Shown here one piece after another: positions 27,516 through 37,839 of a stretch of 64,000 bases of DNA (position 1 is its first letter; each line of letters starts with the position of its first letter). Source of the DNA: Streptomyces sp. NBC_00708. Lineage in GTDB: Bacteria > Actinomycetota > Actinomycetes > Streptomycetales > Streptomycetaceae. The DNA is taken from the NCBI GenBank assembly GCA_036226585.1, contig CP108997.1:5518001-5582000 (forward strand). Direction: 5' to 3'. Made by a program: the position numbers and the translations under genes. The notes under the pieces were generated by a model. It was not told the DNA's origin. It saw only the letters and a program-made list of their open reading frames with translations, and did not search any database.

Positions 27516-29021
27516 CTAGCTGCGCTTCACGCGCTGACCGGGCAGCAGGCGGATGGCGAGGACGGATCCGTCGGCGTGAATGGATACGGGACCGCCCCAC
27601 TTCTTGTCCCAGGCGAGCTGGGGGCGACTGTGCCGGGCCGCGTGTACGCGGAGGCGGTACTCTTCGACCTCCCCTTCGGCGAGAAGGTCGAAGAGTTCCT
27701 TGTCCACGCCGGAGAACGCTTCGACGCGCGGCCCGTTCAGCCGGAACACGTGGTCGGTGCCGGCGTAGGTGTGCCCGAGGAGGCGGTGGCTGATGTCCTG
27801 CACGCTGCCGGCGGCAGCGTGCTCGAAGTCGTCGAACCGTTCGTTGCCCTGCCGTTTGGTGAGATAGCGGGCAGTGCCCTGACCGGAGCCGGTGAAGGCC
27901 ATGAGCCCGGCCGCCGCCGTATGCCCGAGGACCTGCTGGAACCACCCGAAGTACTCGGGGGTCACGTGGCAGCCGGGTACGGGCTCGCGAGCCATCTCTC
28001 CCTCCTGGGGCGGCTGGATCCCCGGAAACGGGTTCTTCTCCGAGGGGGCAGTGTCCAGGTCGGTTGTGCTTTCGCCGGAGGGGTCGGCGAGCCAGCCGTC
28101 ACGGCCGGGAGCCTGCAGCGCGTGGACGGTCACGGTGCCGTCCGCGGGCAGCTCCGTGCTGAACAGCAGGCTCGGGGTCTCGTTCCACGCGCCGATGTGC
28201 ACGGCCTCGGCGTGCACAGACGCGGACGCCAGCTGGCCGGCCGATATTGCCCCGTTGCTGTGGTTGCCCTTGGTTGCGATGGGGATTGCGAGGGACGGCT
28301 CCCCAGGGCGCCAGACCTCCGCGAAGTACTGCGGCCGGTACCCGTACCCGATCTTGTTGCCCTTCTCCCTGCTGGTGAGAGCCCACCCGGCGCGCAAGAC
28401 CGTGTCAGCGGGGACGATGCTCACGGAGTGCTCGGGGAACCGGCGCCCGAGCACCTGCTTGGCGAGCGTGAGCCCGAAGGCAATGCCGAGCTCGTGCGAC
28501 TGGATGGACTTGTACCGTTCGGCGATCTTCCGTCCTTCGGTCGAAAGCCCGAGGAACGAGTCAGGGCCGCCCGTCAACGCCTGGTTGTACTTCAGGGCTC
28601 CCCAGTGCTCCGCAAGGCCGCGCCCGGCCCCCTTCCAGGACAGCGTGGTCGCCCGGCCGAGCGTGTGCAGCACGTCCCACATGGAGACCCGCACCCGGCG
28701 GTCGAGCTCGTTGCCCGGGATCCCGGACAGGACCGGTTTGCGGCGGAGCGGCTCGGTTTCCTTCTTCTTGCGCGCCTTGTCGTCCGCGGCGATCGCGGAC
28801 TGCACCTTGCCGAGCAGCTCCTCGTTGGATCGGACGGATACGTTCGATGATGCGTCGAGGTCGAGAAGTACCTTCTTGGCAGGCTTCAAGGAGTCCCCTA
28901 CGGCTCGCACGGACGGATGTTTCACGAACCCCGTGAAGATACGGACCAGGCCATCGGAGCGCGCAAGTGCGCAGGGGCGCACGAGGTGCTGGTCACCCCC
29001 TGGCCACGCGAACCGACCCAT
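27516..29021 (-). CDS. Hypothetical protein, no recognised domain
   Basis: Up to 501 residues with normal streptomycete codon bias and no signal peptide or membrane helix. The C-terminal part has DISHRLLGHTYAGTDHVFRLNG and EVEEYRLRVHAARHSRPQLA. The middle has YRPQYFAEVWRPGEPSLAIP then IATKGNHSNGAISAGQLASA, which might be an enzyme core, but I cannot name it. The start is uncertain: ATG 29021 has a weak upstream site, and GTG 28925 (469 residues, VKHPSVRAVGDSL) has GGGG upstream. It converges on the nuclease gene. I do not assign a function. Confidence 0.6.
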   Translation of the reverse strand: MGRFAWPGGDQHLVRPCALARSDGLVRIFTGFVKHPSVRAVGDSLKPAKKVLLDLDASSNVSVRSNEELLGKVQSAIAADDKARKKKETEPLRRKPVLSGIPGNELDRRVRVSMWDVLHTLGRATTLSWKGAGRGLAEHWGALKYNQALTGGPDSFLGLSTEGRKIAERYKSIQSHELGIAFGLTLAKQVLGRRFPEHSVSIVPADTVLRAGWALTSREKGNKIGYGYRPQYFAEVWRPGEPSLAIPIATKGNHSNGAISAGQLASASVHAEAVHIGAWNETPSLLFSTELPADGTVTVHALQAPGRDGWLADPSGESTTDLDTAPSEKNPFPGIQPPQEGEMAREPVPGCHVTPEYFGWFQQVLGHTAAAGLMAFTGSGQGTARYLTKRQGNERFDDFEHAAAGSVQDISHRLLGHTYAGTDHVFRLNGPRVEAFSGVDKELFDLLAEGEVEEYRLRVHAARHSRPQLAWDKKWGGPVSIHADGSVLAIRLLPGQRVKRS

Positions 29022-29569
29022 CGCGCGACGCTGCTCTCAGCCGAACGGCTTGAACCCGTTGGAGCCTGCGATCCGGCACCCTCGGGCAAGGGTGCTGCCC
29101 GGGGGCGCCGGGGGCGAGTCCCGACTATGCGCCATCGCCGCTCAGCGAAGGGCCCTTGGTTTTCCATGAGGGACGCACGACGTGGGCTGCGACGTCGGCT
29201 TGCCGCAGCGCTGTCGTCACGACGAACTGCCGGCAGAAGCCGAACTCTTCGCGCGTCAGTGACGCCGAGCCCCTGACACTTTCGGCAACGGTGTGCAGCG
29301 TCACGCCGGGCCGCACCTGGGGCAGCGTCAACGAGCCCAAGTGGGGCGTGTACGAACGCGACAACGCGACCCACCCGATCGTGAATCGAGTCGACGGCTT
29401 GAAGCGGGGCACCACCTGCGCAGACGTCGGGTGAGGTGGTCCGGCAGAGAAAACGATCGAAACAATCAAAAAGCTCGACTCCCTTGAGTGTTTCGAGCGC
29501 GGGGTGGTAGAAAGCGCGTACCCCGCCCCCCGACGCCTTATTCCGTCTCCCTCGTTTACGGAGCACCTC
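29022..29569. other. 548-base intergenic region with no recognised gene
   Basis: Open frames on both strands here show no similarity I can recognise and are short or biased by neighbouring genes. The right part carries the candidate operator at 29454-29470 and the lyase ribosome binding site GGAG at 29560-29563. The left part may hold the promoter of the minus-strand gene. Confidence 0.4.
29454..29470. promoter_or_regulatory. Candidate operator CGATCGAAACAATCAAA
   Basis: It shares GATCGAAAC and the following A-T-C with the site at 33427-33442, and resembles the site at 32250-32263. It lies about 100 bases before the lyase start codon. It is a likely target of the LacI-sensor regulator encoded downstream of the lyase. 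Confidence 0.5.
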
Positions 29570-32038
29570 ATGACGTCCTCCTTCCCCGAGCCACGTACAT
29601 CTCCTTGTTCCCGCCGAGGCTTCCTTTCCGGCGCCGCGGCAGCGGGGGCCGTGCTGGCCGTGGGACTGCCCCGTGCTGCTGCCGCCGCCGAGGGCCCGGT
29701 CTCCGTGGACGAGTTCGCCGAACTGCGAGCGAAATGGCGCACGCTGTACCTCGGAGAGGGTTTCAGCCCCACCGCCGAACCCTTCAAGTCGAAGCTCGCC
29801 ACTCTCGGAGCCCAGGCCGGCGCCTGGCAGGACTCGATGACGCCCTCGGCGGGATCACTCTGGCCCGACGCCGTGTTCGCCGACCCGGAGCCCGACGCGG
29901 ACACGGAGTCGTACGGCTTCTCCGAGAAGATCCAGGCCAGCTACGAACGCATCCGGGTCCTCGCCGAGGCGTTCTGCCAGCCCGGGACCGGGCTGACCGG
30001 CGATGCCTCGCTCAAGGCCGCCATCCTGCTCGCCATCGACCACATGAGTGCCCAGGTCTACAACAAGTCCCAGACGCAGTACGGCAACTGGTACAACTGG
30101 CAGATCGGCGCGCCACAGCGCCTGCTCGACATCTGCGTCCTGATGCACGACCACCTCTCGGCCGAACAGATCGCGGCGGCCGTCCAGGCCATCGACCACT
30201 TCGTGCCGGACTCCGCTGTCGCCGCCTACACCGGCACGAGCACCGGCGCGAACCGCATCGACCTGTGCCGGGTGCTCGCGCTGCGGGGCATGCTCGACGG
30301 CACGGCGACGAAGATCGCCCTGGCCCGGGACGCGATCTCGCCGGTCTTCCCCTACGTGACGTCCGGAGACGGGCTCTACGAGGACGGCTCGCTCATCCAG
30401 CACACGTACGTGGCGTACACGGGTTCCTACGGGGCGGTTCTGATCGACGGCCTGGCCAAACTGTTCGCCCTGCTCGGCGGCACCAGTTGGGCGATCACCG
30501 ACCCCCAGCGGCAGATCTTCCTCAACTCGGTGGAGAAGGCGTACGCGCCGTTCCTTCATGACGGCCTCATGATGGACAGCGTGTCCGGCCGTGCCATCAG
30601 CCGAGGCGTCGCCTCCGCGGATCCGCTCAAGATCCAGCAGGACGACCACGCGCGCGGTCACAGCGTGATCGCTTCGATCATCCTGCTCGGCCTGGGTGCG
30701 AGTGCGGACGAGAACGCCCGCTGGCGGGCCCTGGCCAAGGGGTGGCTCAAGCGGGACCGCTACAGCGACGTGACGTCGGGGCGCACCCTGGGTGTGGCCG
30801 CGCTGTCCCGAGTCGCTGCGGTTCTCGACGACATCGGCGTGAAGGCGGCGTCCGAGCCGACGGGTCACCAGGCGTTCCCCGGTATGGCCCGCAGCGCCCA
30901 TCGCACCGGGCAGTTCGCCGCCAGCCTCTCCTTGGCCTCGAAGGACATTACGTACTACGAGAACGGCAACGGCGAGAACGTCCGCGGCTGGCACACGGGT
31001 TCGGGGATGCTCTACTGGTGGGCCGAAGGGGACAGCGTGGGTGGCGGCCAGTACAGCGACGGCTACTGGCCCACGGTCGACCCCTACCGGCTGCCCGGCA
31101 CCACCGCGTCACGCAAGACGCTCGCCGACGGCGAAGGCGGCGTCTGGGGGATCGCCAGGCCCGACACCACATGGGTGGGAGGGGCGACCGACGGCACCTT
31201 CGCGACGATCGCCCAGGACCTGCGCGGGCTGTCGTCAACGATGCGGGCGAAGAAGTCCTGGTTCTTCCTTGACGATTCGGTGGTCTGTCTGGGCGCAGGG
31301 ATCACCGGCTCGGACGGCGTCGGCGTGGAGACGGTCGTCGACAACCGCAACCTCGGCGGCGCCGGCGCGGCGAAGCTGAGGATCGACGGTCGTACGCGAC
31401 TGTCCGGGGAAGCGCCCGGCACTCTGGTCGAGGATGCCCGGTGGGCCCACCTGTCGGGCCACGGCGGCTACGTCTTCCCTGACGGCATGACGCTGACGGC
31501 GCTGCGCGAGGAGCGCACGGGAACGTGGAGCGCGATCAACGGGGGCGGATCCACCGACCCCGTCAGCCGCCGCTATGTGACGCTGCTTGCCGACCACGGA
31601 ACCGACCCGGTCGATGCCTCCTACGCCTACATCCTGATGCCCGGTGCCAGTGAACTCCGGACCATGACAAGGGCGTTGAACCCCCTCTGGCTCGACGTGA
31701 CCGAGAACTCCGGTGCACGGCAGGCCGTCCGGGTCCCGTCGCTCGGCTTCACGGGAATTACCTTCTGGGAACCCGGCACGGCGGGGAAGGTCACCGTGGA
31801 CGCGCCGCTGAGCGTGCAGATCCGCGAGCGGAGGGACGGCACGGCCACGGTCTGCGTCAGCGATCCGAACCGAACCGTGAAGGGCTGCACCGTCACCTGG
31901 CGGCGGCCGGTCCGGTCCGTCGCGTCGAAGCCCGCCTCGGTGACGGGAGTCGAGACGGGCCGCGAGCTCAAGCTGACGTTCGGTGACCTCGGCGGAGCCA
32001 AGGGCGTGACACAGAAGGTGACCGTCCGGCTCGTGTGA
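29570..32038 (+). CDS. Tat-exported polysaccharide lyase family 8 (hyaluronate/chondroitin/xanthan lyase type)
   Basis: An 822-residue secreted lyase cleaving acidic polysaccharides by beta-elimination. The twin-arginine signal SRRGFLSGAAAAG has Arg15/Arg16. The alpha/alpha-barrel domain (about 45-400) holds the PL8 active-site region: YGNWYNWQIGAPQRL, STGANRIDLC with the catalytic Asn, and SLIQHTYVAYTGSYG with catalytic His and Tyr. The central beta-sandwich (about 420-720) includes YYENGNGENVRGWHTGSGML and NPLWLDVTENS; a C-terminal domain follows. ATG 29570 has GGAG 6 bases upstream. Exact substrate specificity cannot be read off; the downstream regulator may respond to its oligosaccharides. 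Confidence 0.9.
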   Translation: MTSSFPEPRTSPCSRRGFLSGAAAAGAVLAVGLPRAAAAAEGPVSVDEFAELRAKWRTLYLGEGFSPTAEPFKSKLATLGAQAGAWQDSMTPSAGSLWPDAVFADPEPDADTESYGFSEKIQASYERIRVLAEAFCQPGTGLTGDASLKAAILLAIDHMSAQVYNKSQTQYGNWYNWQIGAPQRLLDICVLMHDHLSAEQIAAAVQAIDHFVPDSAVAAYTGTSTGANRIDLCRVLALRGMLDGTATKIALARDAISPVFPYVTSGDGLYEDGSLIQHTYVAYTGSYGAVLIDGLAKLFALLGGTSWAITDPQRQIFLNSVEKAYAPFLHDGLMMDSVSGRAISRGVASADPLKIQQDDHARGHSVIASIILLGLGASADENARWRALAKGWLKRDRYSDVTSGRTLGVAALSRVAAVLDDIGVKAASEPTGHQAFPGMARSAHRTGQFAASLSLASKDITYYENGNGENVRGWHTGSGMLYWWAEGDSVGGGQYSDGYWPTVDPYRLPGTTASRKTLADGEGGVWGIARPDTTWVGGATDGTFATIAQDLRGLSSTMRAKKSWFFLDDSVVCLGAGITGSDGVGVETVVDNRNLGGAGAAKLRIDGRTRLSGEAPGTLVEDARWAHLSGHGGYVFPDGMTLTALREERTGTWSAINGGGSTDPVSRRYVTLLADHGTDPVDASYAYILMPGASELRTMTRALNPLWLDVTENSGARQAVRVPSLGFTGITFWEPGTAGKVTVDAPLSVQIRERRDGTATVCVSDPNRTVKGCTVTWRRPVRSVASKPASVTGVETGRELKLTFGDLGGAKGVTQKVTVRLV

Positions 32039-32043
32039 CGCTC

Positions 32044-32086
32044 CTCCGGAAAGGCCGTACCGATGGCCGGACGGCCTTCTCCGGAG
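32044..32086 (+). terminator. Terminator after polysaccharide lyase gene
   Basis: CTCCGGAAAGGCCGT pairs with ACGGCCTT-C-TCCGGAG, 15 pairs with one bulged base and a 12-base loop, starting 5 bases after the lyase stop. Confidence 0.8.
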
Positions 32087-32249
32087 TGAGGAATGACTGA
32101 TTGAGCAGCGACCGGGACACGCCGAGGCGGCGCTTCGAGGTCGTACGGGCGGCGGTGCAGCAGCTCGACCGCGGCGCCGGCCACGGCAGTACACCATCCG
32201 ATTCTCCAGCGCCGTACGCACGGTACGTATTGATCAGCTTGCGTGTAAG

Positions 32250-32263
32250 TGATCGATACGACA
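32250..32263. promoter_or_regulatory. Candidate operator TGATCGATACGACA
   Basis: It lies 54 bases before the regulator's start codon and resembles the two other GATCGA-A/T-AC sites, suggesting autoregulation. The 230 bases between the lyase terminator and the regulator hold no other recognisable element. Confidence 0.4.
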
Positions 32264-32316
32264 TGTGCGTACAGTGACCTCTCTGCGGGTATCGGACAAC
32301 TCCGTCAGGGGGAAGT

Positions 32317-33429
32317 GTGCGGATTCATGTCGGTCAGCGCCGGGAACGCGTGCTCGCTCTCGTGCAGGAGCGTGGCAGTCTGCGCGTTGCGGCGCTGGCG
32401 GATGAACTCGGCGTCTCGGCCGTCACGTTGCGCCGGGACGTGGAGTACCTGACTGCCGAGGGCAAGCTGAGGCGGCTGCACGGAGCTGTGGTCTGGCCCG
32501 GTGCGCCGGCTGTCGACCAGCAGGCGGACAGTACGCCTTCCCTGGAAGGCGGCGAAGCCGAGGGCTTCATGGTGGGCATGATCGTCCCGACCCGCAACTA
32601 CATCTTCGCCGATGTCATCAGGGGTGCCCGCGAGGCAGTGGAAGCCGCTGCGGGTCGTCTCGTGCTGGGCATGTCCGGCTATGCCGAGGAGGAGGATCTC
32701 CGGCAGGCCGAGCACCTGCTCGCGAGTGGCGCCGAGGGGCTCCTCGTGGCGCCGAGCTGGTACGAGGGAGTGCCCGCGCCCGGACAGGCGGACTGGCTTC
32801 TCCAAAGCGGGATTCCCGTCGTGCTGCTGGAGCGGTCCGCGCCCCCCGGCAACCCCGTGGCAGGCATGGATCGGGTACGCACCGACCGGGCCTACGGTGC
32901 CGCCATGGCGGTCGGGCATTTCGCCCGCCTGGGACACCGTAGGGTCGCGGCACTCCTACAGCCCGGACCGCATGCCAACCAGGTCACCGAGGGCTTCCGG
33001 GCGGCCGTGGCCTCCCTGGGGATGGCCGCGGTGCCGGGCATGCCCTACGTCTTCGAGTACGGCGCCTACGACGATGTGCTCGACCGCCTCGTGACCGCGG
33101 TGAAGGACCACGGGGCGACGGCGGCGCTCGTTCACAGTGACGAAGACGCGATCATCCTCGTGCCGAGGCTGAGGCTGCGAGGGATCCGCGTCCCGGAGGA
33201 CCTCGCGCTCATCGCGTACGACGACGAGGTGTCCGAACTGTCGGAGGTGCCGCTGACCGCCGTCGCCCCACCTAAGCGGGCTGTTGGTGAGTATGCGGCG
33301 AAGCTGCTGATCACCAGGCTCGCGGAGGTCCGCAGTGGGAGCCCCGCCGGCCCCCGCCAGCACCTGAACCTGCTTCCGGAGCTGCGTGTGCGAGAGTCGT
33401 GCGGGGTACGATCGCAAGAAGTGAATTGA
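32317..33429 (+). CDS. Transcriptional regulator: DeoR-type HTH with LacI-type sugar-sensor domain
   Basis: A 370-residue hybrid regulator. The N-terminus (about 5-60) is a DeoR-type winged helix (RRERVLALVQERGSLRVAAL then LADELGVSAVTLRRDVEYL). Residues about 85-365 are a periplasmic-binding-protein fold as in LacI family sensors (VGMIVPTRNYIFADVIRGA, GRRVAALLQ-like stretch, LALIAYDDEVSELSEVPLTA). GTG 32317 follows AGGGGGAA closely. It probably senses a sugar released by the neighbouring lyase and binds the repeated GATCGAAAC sites (inference). The terminator before it suggests its own promoter. Confidence 0.87.
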   Translation: MRIHVGQRRERVLALVQERGSLRVAALADELGVSAVTLRRDVEYLTAEGKLRRLHGAVVWPGAPAVDQQADSTPSLEGGEAEGFMVGMIVPTRNYIFADVIRGAREAVEAAAGRLVLGMSGYAEEEDLRQAEHLLASGAEGLLVAPSWYEGVPAPGQADWLLQSGIPVVLLERSAPPGNPVAGMDRVRTDRAYGAAMAVGHFARLGHRRVAALLQPGPHANQVTEGFRAAVASLGMAAVPGMPYVFEYGAYDDVLDRLVTAVKDHGATAALVHSDEDAIILVPRLRLRGIRVPEDLALIAYDDEVSELSEVPLTAVAPPKRAVGEYAAKLLITRLAEVRSGSPAGPRQHLNLLPELRVRESCGVRSQEVN

Positions 33430-33442
33430 TCGAAACGATCGA
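33427..33442. promoter_or_regulatory. Candidate operator TGATCGAAACGATCGA
   Basis: Contains the palindrome ATCG-AAA-CGAT and overlaps the regulator's stop codon, just upstream of the S8 protease remnant. It is the most symmetric of the three related sites and probably once controlled the lost downstream gene. Confidence 0.5.
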
Positions 33443-33585
33443 TTTCGCGTCGGAGGGTGAGTGGTTACGGTGCTTCCCTGACGCAGGAATGCCTCCCAGC
33501 GCGGCCTTTGGTAATGAGGAGGCCCGGAGCGCGATGCCGAGATCCTCGAAGCGTACTCAGGTGCCCAGTCGGGGGCCGGAGGTGA

Positions 33586-33804
33586 CGCGATTCCTTCAGA
33601 GGCAAGGGCGCGACGCTGGAGGTGTCGTACGACGATGGCGCGAACTGGACCCCCGCAACTCTGCGCAGGGCGGGGCACGGCACCTGGACGACGGACATCA
33701 AGGAACCGAAGTCGGCCGAGCACGTCTCGCTCCACGCCATCTCCACGGACGACGCGAACAACAGGGGCCGGACCGTCCTGCGTGCGTACGGCGTGAAGGA
33801 GCAC
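33586..33804 (+). pseudogene. C-terminal remnant of secreted S8 (subtilisin-like) protease
   Basis: After an in-frame stop at 33583-33585 the frame reads GKGATLEVSYDDGANWTPAT then WTTDIKEPKSAEHVSLHAIS and NRGRTVLRAYGVKE. This matches the C-terminal segment of large streptomycete secreted S8 proteases (VSLRAxAxD...VIRAYG). The catalytic domain is absent and the normal stop is lost; the frame runs on without similarity. The remnant keeps its hairpin terminator. The remaining 33430-33885 sequence shows no gene. Confidence 0.6.
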
Positions 33805-33811
33805 CACCCCC

Positions 33812-33842
33812 AGAAGCCGCGCCCTCGCCAGACGCGGCTTCT
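33812..33842 (+). terminator. Hairpin at the end of the protease remnant
   Basis: Perfect 10-base stem AGAAGCCGCG/CGCGGCTTCT with an 11-base loop. It originally ended the protease gene and now also lies 44 bases beyond the minus-strand A-PCP gene, so it may serve both directions. Confidence 0.7.
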
Positions 33843-33885
33843 CGGGCGCATGCCGACGCGCTTGCCGACGGCATGGCGGCACCGC

Positions 33886-35766
<1,881 letters not shown>

Positions 35767-35826
35767 TGCTCACCTTGCCCACGAGAATCCAGTTGGTGTG
35801 CCGAGAAAACTTCTGCCGCGCCGGGA

Positions 35827-37002
35827 TCAGTAGAAGCGCACCGAAACGCCGTCCCCCGCGGCGGCACCCTGTTCGAAGTCGGCCAGGTCGATGGCGACAC
35901 CGAAGTCCAGCAGGGCGGGCAGGCAGTCCCCGACGTTCATCAGTGGTGCGGCGGCGGAACGGAACTCCCGCGGGTCCACCAGCCCCTGGAGACCCAGGTC
36001 GCAGATGGTGTCCACCGCCCGCAGCGCCTGGTGGAGGGACGGCGCAAGATAGGGGTGGCGCCGTCCCGCCTCATGGACCCCGGCGACGTCGAACCGGCCC
36101 CGGTGCCACAGGAGTTTGATGTGGCACAGCGATTTGAGGCCCGTCTCCTGGAGGACCGTGCAGTCCACGTACAGCCGGTGCAGCAGCGCCCAGGAGAGCA
36201 CGGCGTCACTGAGCGTCCTGACGGTCGCGCCGCCGACGCGGATCTCCTGCGTGTCGTCCCACCAGGTGTCCTCGCCGGGCTTCACACGCGTGCCGATGTC
36301 CTCGGTCAGCAGATTCAGGCTGTAGTGCAGGTCGACGGAGATCCTCAGATGGAGGCGTCCGGACACGGTGCAGAACGTCCTGGGCATGAGCGCCTGGACC
36401 CTGTCGGAAAGGCCTTCCAGGGCAGGAACGGGCACCAGGCGGTGGTACGGCTGGACCTGCCCGTACGAGTAGACCGACTCCTCGGTCATCCGGCTGATGC
36501 GCGCCGGCATGCGCCGCACCCGTCCGTTGTCGATGCGGATGCCCACCTCGTAGCCGGAGGACTCCAGGATCCTTCTGGCGTCGGCGAGCGAGTCCTTCCG
36601 TACGAGCAGATCGATGTCGTTGCTGAACGACGGGGCGTCGGTGTTGTCGGTCAGGGCGTCCAGGGCGAGGCCCTTGTAGACGATCAGCGGGACGTCCTGT
36701 GCGTCGAACTCACGTGAGATCGCGGCCAGTTCGGAACGGTGGATCTCACGGATCTCCAGCGCCGCCGTCCGGTAGAGCTGGAACGGTCCGTCCTCGTCGG
36801 CCACGGCCGGATGCCCGGCGTGACTGACGAGTGTCGCGTTGATGATGTTGCGCTGCCGGAGGTAGGAGTAGACGGTCCCGGCGCCGTGGCTCTCCAGGAG
36901 GCGGTCGAAGCAGTCCCGGTGCGGCTTCGCGGCCTCCCCGGGAAAGGGAGCGAGGCTGGACCTGATGATCCCTATGCGTTCGGCAACGGTGAGCGGGGAC
37001 AC
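35827..37002 (-). CDS. Nucleotidyltransferase-fold protein (NTP_transf_5 family)
   Basis: A 391-residue protein with polymerase-beta-type nucleotidyltransferase features: PLIVYKGLAL, then SFSNDIDLLVRKDSLADA with the DxD metal-binding pair, followed by a helical C-terminal half (SDAVLSWALLHRLYVDCTVL then LKSLCHIKLLWH). Related proteins are common in biosynthetic clusters, but few have a defined role. It could nucleotidylate a small molecule or carrier. GTG 37002 follows AAGGCGAGAG. It sits beyond a strong hairpin, so it probably has its own promoter within the 85 bases between that hairpin and its start. Confidence 0.82.
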   Translation of the reverse strand: MSPLTVAERIGIIRSSLAPFPGEAAKPHRDCFDRLLESHGAGTVYSYLRQRNIINATLVSHAGHPAVADEDGPFQLYRTAALEIREIHRSELAAISREFDAQDVPLIVYKGLALDALTDNTDAPSFSNDIDLLVRKDSLADARRILESSGYEVGIRIDNGRVRRMPARISRMTEESVYSYGQVQPYHRLVPVPALEGLSDRVQALMPRTFCTVSGRLHLRISVDLHYSLNLLTEDIGTRVKPGEDTWWDDTQEIRVGGATVRTLSDAVLSWALLHRLYVDCTVLQETGLKSLCHIKLLWHRGRFDVAGVHEAGRRHPYLAPSLHQALRAVDTICDLGLQGLVDPREFRSAAAPLMNVGDCLPALLDFGVAIDLADFEQGAAAGDGVSVRFY

Positions 37003-37087
37003 GTTCTCTCGCCTTCTCGTAGGTACGGGTCCGGCTCCCCTGTACGGGTCCGGAGATTGCGGTGCCGTCGGCGGACGGCCGGAAGCG

Positions 37088-37127
37088 CGCCGCGGGCCGG
37101 GACCCCGGTGCGTCCCGGCCCGCGGCG
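37088..37127 (-). terminator. Strong terminator closing the biosynthetic operon
   Basis: A perfect 16-base GC stem (CGCCGCGGGCCGGGAC and its complement) with an 8-base loop, 13 bases beyond the stop of the PurO-like gene on the minus strand. It separates the long operon from the nucleotidyltransferase/A-PCP unit. Confidence 0.85.
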
Positions 37128-37140
37128 TCGCGCCGTACGG

Positions 37141-37839
37141 CTACCCGCCCGTCACGTCCGCGGCATGCCGGACCTCCCCCTCCACCCCGTCCTGCGGGGC
37201 GAAGGCCGTGGCGGCGACGAGGAAGCCGGGGTCCAGCGCCTGCCACACCTCGTCCAGGAGCTGCCCGGCGTCCCCGGCGTCGACCAGGACGTCCAGGTGG
37301 TGGCGGGCGGTCGCGACCCGCTGTCCGTCCGACTCGTAGGTGGAGAGCAGGACTCCGTGACCGATCGGCAGCCGGCCCAGCGCCGTCACCGTGGTGTCGG
37401 TGCTCTCCCGGCCGTTCTCCGGGCGACGGGCCGCACCCAGCCACGCCTTCCCGTCGGCCCGCTCGACCACGACGGTGATCCTGGGCGTGAAGATCGGCGG
37501 GTCCGGCTCGTACTCCAGACCGTGCAGTGCCTCGGCGGGCGACTGCCCCCCGGTCAGCCGGGCCGCCACCTCGGCGACCTGCTCGCCGTTCCCGTAGACG
37601 GTCCAGGGGCCCGCCACGCACGCGGCGACGTAGTGGCGCAGCGCGTCGTTGTCCTGGGCGCCCACGGGGACGACCGCGAGTTCCCCGGCCGCGGAGCCTT
37701 CCATACGGCGGGCCCGGGACGCCTCGCTGCGCCCGGTCAGCGCGTACGCGGCGGTGAGAACGTCGTCGTGCGTACGACACAGCACGACCAGCCGACCCGG
37801 GTACCGGTTGGCGCGGAGTGCTTCGCCGAGATGTTTCAT
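37141..37839 (-). CDS. IMP cyclohydrolase-like protein (PurO family)
   Basis: A 232-residue protein resembling the PurO-type IMP cyclohydrolase family. The N-terminus NRYPGRLVVLCRTHDDVLTA then ALTGRSEASRARR matches the family's YPGR...GRSxxSRxR pattern. VYGNGEQVAEVAARL corresponds to its NGxQTD region, and LEYEPDPPIFTPRITVVV to the diagnostic EPDxPxxTPRI. PurO closes FAICAR to IMP in archaea and some bacteria. Streptomycetes normally use PurH for this, so a PurO inside an NRPS/ketosynthase operon suggests a tailoring cyclohydrolase or a purine-like intermediate (inference). ATG 37839 overlaps the preceding stop. Confidence 0.75.
   Translation of the reverse strand: MKHLGEALRANRYPGRLVVLCRTHDDVLTAAYALTGRSEASRARRMEGSAAGELAVVPVGAQDNDALRHYVAACVAGPWTVYGNGEQVAEVAARLTGGQSPAEALHGLEYEPDPPIFTPRITVVVERADGKAWLGAARRPENGRESTDTTVTALGRLPIGHGVLLSTYESDGQRVATARHHLDVLVDAGDAGQLLDEVWQALDPGFLVAATAFAPQDGVEGEVRHAADVTGG

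Noticed and set aside
29022..29130. tRNA-like folding around 29041-29121
   Set aside because: No T-loop consensus (GGTTCGAATC) and no consistent cloverleaf arms.
29022..29569. Short open frames on both strands resembling small genes
   Set aside because: No ribosome binding sites or family similarity; probably spurious.
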